Positions 60,819-64,000 of a stretch of 64,000 nucleotides of DNA are shown one piece after another. The DNA is taken from NCBI GenBank assembly GCA_023954355.1, contig JAMLID010000007.1:1-64000 (forward strand). Direction: 5' to 3'. The notes below the pieces were generated by a model. That model saw only the letters and a program-made list of their open reading frames with translations, did no database searches and was not told the DNA's origin. The DNA comes from Oligoflexia bacterium. GTDB taxonomy: Bacteria; Bdellovibrionota; UBA1018; CAIPTA01. Each line of letters starts with the position of its first letter. Positions within the stretch are counted from its first letter, which is position 1. The translations under genes were made by a program, and so were the position numbers.

Positions 60819-61592
60819 TTATTTTTCTGACTCATCCACGTCCATATGAAGCATAGCAATTCTACCTAGGTACTGAACTTCTTCATATTTTTTTGCCTGT
60901 CGCAACTTTTTAATTAAACCAACTATTCTCTTAAGGTTTCTCTCAAGGGTATTTAATTTTTCACCAGACAAAACCACGCTAGATTCTTTTTTTTCCAAAA
61001 TTGACTTCAACAAAATATCACAAATCGCAACAACATTATTAAATTCATGACTTAGCGTTACAACTGTCGCTCGAAACGCTTCTAATTGTCTATTTTTGAC
61101 GTTCTCATAGCTCATTTTTTGCCAACCTAGATTGACTACGAATTTCCAGATCAGCAACAATCCCACAGGACCAATAATCAACATATTCTGGAAATCGGGA
61201 ATCCAAAAAATTAGTATAGATGTTTGCATTGCAGAAAAAATATGGTTCATTGTCATTAACCTAGTTGGCATTAAAACTCCACAATCTACGACTGCAATCA
61301 ACATAACAATACAACAAATGATATGCCCCTCACCGCCAAATAAAGGAAAATAAAAAAACGTATTCCCCAAGGTCAATTGGCAAATTATAAATAACCATAG
61401 AGAAAAATAACTTTGTTTTAGTCGCAATGTACTCATACTTAATACAACGCAAATAGATAACATCATTAGGCTAAAATAACCTACTCCCCTACTAAGAGGC
61501 AGATTCAATTCTTTTATAACAATTAAACCCAATAACCCGTATGCAGTAGCTCCTATGAGCATGATGATTGCTTGTTTATTAAGAAATTTCAT
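60819..61592 (-). CDS. Membrane protein with histidine-kinase dimerisation domain but no ATPase domain
   Basis: The 257-aa protein has six or so membrane helices (residues 8-150), a linker (QKMSYENVKNRQLEAFRAT) and a HisKA-like helix pair: VVTLSHEFNNVVAICDILLKSIL ... LNTLERNLKRIVGLIKKLRQAKKYEE. The His in LSHEFNN sits at the usual phosphorylation position. The protein ends about 40 residues later, with no HATPase_c N, G1 or G2 boxes, and no continuing frame was noticed. It may be phosphorylated by another kinase, or be a truncated sensor. Confidence 0.75.
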   Translation of the reverse strand: MKFLNKQAIIMLIGATAYGLLGLIVIKELNLPLSRGVGYFSLMMLSICVVLSMSTLRLKQSYFSLWLFIICQLTLGNTFFYFPLFGGEGHIICCIVMLIAVVDCGVLMPTRLMTMNHIFSAMQTSILIFWIPDFQNMLIIGPVGLLLIWKFVVNLGWQKMSYENVKNRQLEAFRATVVTLSHEFNNVVAICDILLKSILEKKESSVVLSGEKLNTLERNLKRIVGLIKKLRQAKKYEEVQYLGRIAMLHMDVDESEK

Positions 61593-61595
61593 AGA

Positions 61596-62720
61596 TCAGC
61601 GCTTTTCTAGCGGAACTGAATCCAACATCGCGTTCCAAATTTTTTTATAATTTAACTGAGAGTTAAAGTTTTTCGTCACAAAATCTACACCCGCAGCCCC
61701 CATACGCAATCGCAAAACTGGGTCTTGCATCAATTTTCTAAGTGCAGACTTATACTCTTCTTTATCCATAAACGTTGTCAAAAAACCTGATGAACCGGCG
61801 TTAACGGCATCTGCGATTCCTCCGTTTAAAAATGCCACTACCGGCAATGCCGATGCCTGAGCCTCAACATAAACCAATCCAAATCCCTCATCAATGCCCG
61901 GGAATGCAAATATGTCCGAAGAAGCCATAACCTCAGCCACTTTACTAGAATCAACACTACCTAAGAGCTGCGCTCTATGGCCCAGCAAGCGAAAAGCCTT
62001 ATCTCTAATATACTCTTCTTTCTGACCAGCCCCCATATGCACCCAGCGAAACAATAACCCTTCATCTTTTAGCTCTGCCAAACACTCTAATAAAAATTCG
62101 ACTCCCTCTGTTTTACGATCTGGACGTAACATTGCCACTGTACAAATAACAATTTCTTCAGAAGCAATCCCTAAGGTTTGGCGACCATTCTTTTTTCTTT
62201 GTGGCGTAGAGAAAAAATTTCTTAAATCAATAGAAGGGGGCAAGTACACCACTCTATCTTCAGAAAACCACTGTTTTAAATAGTTGTAGTCATCTGTTTT
62301 ATCGCTAAATATTTTAGTTGCATAAGAGAGCGCAAACTTTGTGAACAAAAATCCGATCCATCGCCCTGGCCTAAGTGCGGCCTTACGAGCATACATCCCC
62401 TCAAAAACAAAATACGGTTTTGAAAACCACCACGCTAAAATACATGCGATTGGATCGGGCGCTTTATAATACAGATGATAAGTGAAATAAACATCTGGCT
62501 GCTCTATCTTTGCTCTGCGAAAAGCTCTCGCAAACGCAATAAAAAAACGCATCCACCTAACAGGAGAGCGATAAAACCATCTAGTACGAAATTCGGATAA
62601 AATAAAAATATTAGCATTCTGTTCAGAAAAATACCGATGAACACTTCGTCCAATCTCTCGATCTCCTGACGGATTTTCATGAGTAATAGGTTTTAAGGGT
62701 GCATAAAATGCGATTTTCAT
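61596..62720 (-). CDS. GT4-type glycosyltransferase
   Basis: The 374-aa protein has the GT-B layout: MKIAFYAPLKPITHENPSGDREIG, VYLPPSIDLRNF, ICTVAMLRPDRKTEGVEFLLECLA, and the C-terminal DIFAFPGIDEGFGLVYVEAQASALPVVAFLNGG, with the E-x7-E-like EGFGLVYVEA motif of GT4. It transfers a sugar in the cytoplasm, probably in envelope glycan synthesis. The start overlaps the end of the next upstream glycosyltransferase gene by 4 bp (ATGA). Three such genes lie in a row. Confidence 0.85.
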   Translation of the reverse strand: MKIAFYAPLKPITHENPSGDREIGRSVHRYFSEQNANIFILSEFRTRWFYRSPVRWMRFFIAFARAFRRAKIEQPDVYFTYHLYYKAPDPIACILAWWFSKPYFVFEGMYARKAALRPGRWIGFLFTKFALSYATKIFSDKTDDYNYLKQWFSEDRVVYLPPSIDLRNFFSTPQRKKNGRQTLGIASEEIVICTVAMLRPDRKTEGVEFLLECLAELKDEGLLFRWVHMGAGQKEEYIRDKAFRLLGHRAQLLGSVDSSKVAEVMASSDIFAFPGIDEGFGLVYVEAQASALPVVAFLNGGIADAVNAGSSGFLTTFMDKEEYKSALRKLMQDPVLRLRMGAAGVDFVTKNFNSQLNYKKIWNAMLDSVPLEKR

Positions 62721-63847
62721 ACACTTTCCAACCTCAATATATACTCAGCAGTCTTTACGCTTCCGTCCAATTTTAAGTCTAATTTAGGATACTCTAACGC
62801 TAAAGATTTTTTTACTATTTCACTTAGTGTTTTAGGACTTGCAATATCAGATCTTGAAATCACTTTTAAAGTATTCATTGCCTCTAATTTCTCTGCTCTT
62901 GTTCTTTGCTCTTCATTAGCATCATACGGAAAAACCAAGCCGAACGTCTTCGTATTCAAGAGATTCATTACAGTATTGTATCCAGCCAAGGAAATAGACA
63001 AAGCAGAAGACGAAAGCACATCTTCAAAATTATCAAGCAAGCCACATATTTCTACTCTATCCATTTCTGAAATCACTTGTTCCTCGATAGCACTTTTTAA
63101 TCCTGGCTCTGAAAATGGGCCTAAAATAAATTGAAATCTATACTCGGGAAAATCTTTCACAATTTTAGCTACAGCCAAAACCAATTCTTCTCCGACGATG
63201 CCTCCCCCCATACTAATAACAATTTTTTTCTCTCGAGCTTTGTTTATTAAACGCTGCGATGACTCAGTCACAAATCCAGTATAACAAACTTTATGTGCAA
63301 TATGCACATAGGCAGTGAAGCTATCCGATAATAAGATTAATCTTTCATCTGAGTGTACATATATTTTATCGAAATATTTTTCGATTAAAGAAACAATTTT
63401 TTGATTTCTTATTTCTTCATTTTTTTTACGAACAAGTATATCTCTTAACGAACATACTACTTTTAGCGATTTATTTTTCTTCTTTAATCCTTCTATTAGA
63501 TAAATCATTTCAGAAGTAAATTTATTTCTTCCAAATGGCCACAGCTCAATTACCAATAGATCATAAGAATTTAAATCTATATGTTGATCTATTATTTGTT
63601 TTCTTTGTAAAAAGACATCTTCTACGCTTTGCTTTTCTGAAGGGTCATATAAGCTAGAGTCGTGCTCTCTCATCAATAAAGGTGGCAATTGAAGAGTACG
63701 AACGCTTTGATTGGGCTTTTTTTGAGTCGCCGGACCACCTTGAATATATGTCGTGTCTGCAATTTTAGAAATTTCGTTAACCAGCGCTAGTGAGCGGCTT
63801 ACGTGGCCGATACCCAAAAGATGCTGACAAAAAAACGCAACTCTCAT
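62717..63847 (-). CDS. GT-B glycosyltransferase (MurG/GT28-like)
   Basis: The 376-aa protein begins RVAFFCQHLLGIGHVSRSLAL and has ISMGGGIVGEELVLAV and SISLAGYNTVMNLLNTKTFGLVFPY. These recall the GT28 (MurG-like) fold, with a glycine-rich C-terminal nucleotide-sugar site. The exact donor and acceptor are not readable. The start overlaps the upstream partial gene by one base (TGATG). Confidence 0.75.
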   Translation of the reverse strand: MRVAFFCQHLLGIGHVSRSLALVNEISKIADTTYIQGGPATQKKPNQSVRTLQLPPLLMREHDSSLYDPSEKQSVEDVFLQRKQIIDQHIDLNSYDLLVIELWPFGRNKFTSEMIYLIEGLKKKNKSLKVVCSLRDILVRKKNEEIRNQKIVSLIEKYFDKIYVHSDERLILLSDSFTAYVHIAHKVCYTGFVTESSQRLINKAREKKIVISMGGGIVGEELVLAVAKIVKDFPEYRFQFILGPFSEPGLKSAIEEQVISEMDRVEICGLLDNFEDVLSSSALSISLAGYNTVMNLLNTKTFGLVFPYDANEEQRTRAEKLEAMNTLKVISRSDIASPKTLSEIVKKSLALEYPKLDLKLDGSVKTAEYILRLESV

Positions 63848-64000
63848 CAGTTACCTCTATAAGGTGCTAATAATTTTTCGCAAGATGAGATACACATATT
63901 AGCATCGAAGCACTTTTGTACTTTCTCTCTAGCGGCTATACCTAGTGCATAAGCAAAATCTGGTTGCTCTATTAGTCTCTTAATTGCTAGTGCCATCGAG
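63847..64000 (-). CDS. Partial GT4-type glycosyltransferase, C-terminal end only
   Basis: Only about 50 residues are inside the window: MALAIKRLIEQPDF, AYALGIAAREKVQKCFD, then MCISSCEKLLAPYRGN and the stop. A C-terminal segment like LxxLIEQPDxAxxLGxxAREKVxxxF is common in GT4 enzymes. The gene is cut by the window edge. Its stop overlaps the next start by one base, so it heads the glycosyltransferase operon seen here. Confidence 0.7.
   Translation of the reverse strand, partial: SMALAIKRLIEQPDFAYALGIAAREKVQKCFDANMCISSCEKLLAPYRGN

Noticed and set aside
1-64000. CRISPR array
   Set aside because: No regularly spaced direct repeat was seen in any gap; the only repeats are the 25-bp tandem pair, the 14-bp pair and one inverted repeat.

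Overview
The window is AT-rich chromosomal DNA, densely packed on both strands, with many 1-14 bp same-strand overlaps. It most likely comes from a Gram-negative bacterium of the Bdellovibrionota (Bdellovibrio / Pseudobdellovibrio type). This is inferred from the mix of genes: DUF4105 and DUF3015 proteins, prkA-yeaH-spoVR, yfgM-bamB, two AmpG/MepA murein-handling genes, a type IV pilus retraction ATPase, CheD, sigma-28-like promoters and many orphan response regulators. No ribosomal or other phylogenetic marker is present, so the assignment is not proven. LAYOUT. 1-300: two tandem 25-bp repeats that look like an insertion-sequence end, a tRNA-Thr(CGT) gene and a sigma-28-like promoter. 313-4095: three genes for secreted proteins of no known family. 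All three end in the same spaced motif (F-x2-V-x3-Y-x-[KR]-x-[ST]-P), which recurs in a fourth gene at 37681-38700 that also has a GCCGAT-type promoter. 4221-10311: an envelope export module made of an RND permease fused to a LolA-like protein, a periplasmic protein and an outer-membrane barrel. 10566-18227: AmpG, a thioredoxin-like ferredoxin, a radical SAM protein, Hsp33, ApaG, a YkgJ-type protein, a pseudouridine synthase, a GNAT and a DusC-like synthase. 18336-22917: a small secreted peptide, a PilT-type ATPase, a 19-bp inverted repeat, two cyclic-nucleotide-domain proteins around an LpxH-like phosphoesterase, and an NlpC/P60 lipoprotein. 22932-26953: a methyltransferase, a response regulator with unusual domain order, an O-antigen-ligase-like protein and a sirtuin. 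27129-34903: polyamine synthesis (a fused SpeD-SpeE and a ureohydrolase) near a four-gene operon that can salvage the by-product methylthioadenosine (deaminase, phosphorylase, MtnA, class II aldolase). RlmM-like and MOSC genes lie between them. 34993-48497: secreted and outer-membrane proteins, a TetR regulator, a GT-C membrane protein, MepA, Aat, a FecR-ankyrin protein, a HAD hydrolase, BamB and YfgM. 49105-55477: spoVR-yeaH-(new secreted gene)-prkA, a divergent PP2C phosphatase, and a cheD broken by a one-base frameshift. 55687-58739: a regulator with a phosphomimetic receiver, then a three-gene cluster (GNAT-like acyltransferase, haem-oxygenase-fold di-iron enzyme, fatty acid desaturase). 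A 14-bp repeat lies in front of both the regulator and the cluster. 58742-60777: a small HTH regulator and its partner, a receiver protein and a lipoprotein. 60819-64000: a kinase-like membrane protein without an ATPase domain, and three glycosyltransferases, the last one cut by the window edge. MOST INTERESTING. The best candidates for undescribed systems are the secreted-protein family with the shared C-terminal motif and sigma-28-like promoters, and the GNAT / di-iron / desaturase cluster with its repeat-marked regulator. The MTA salvage operon and the RND-LolA fusion come next. All functional statements rest on reading motifs by eye; no database search was run.
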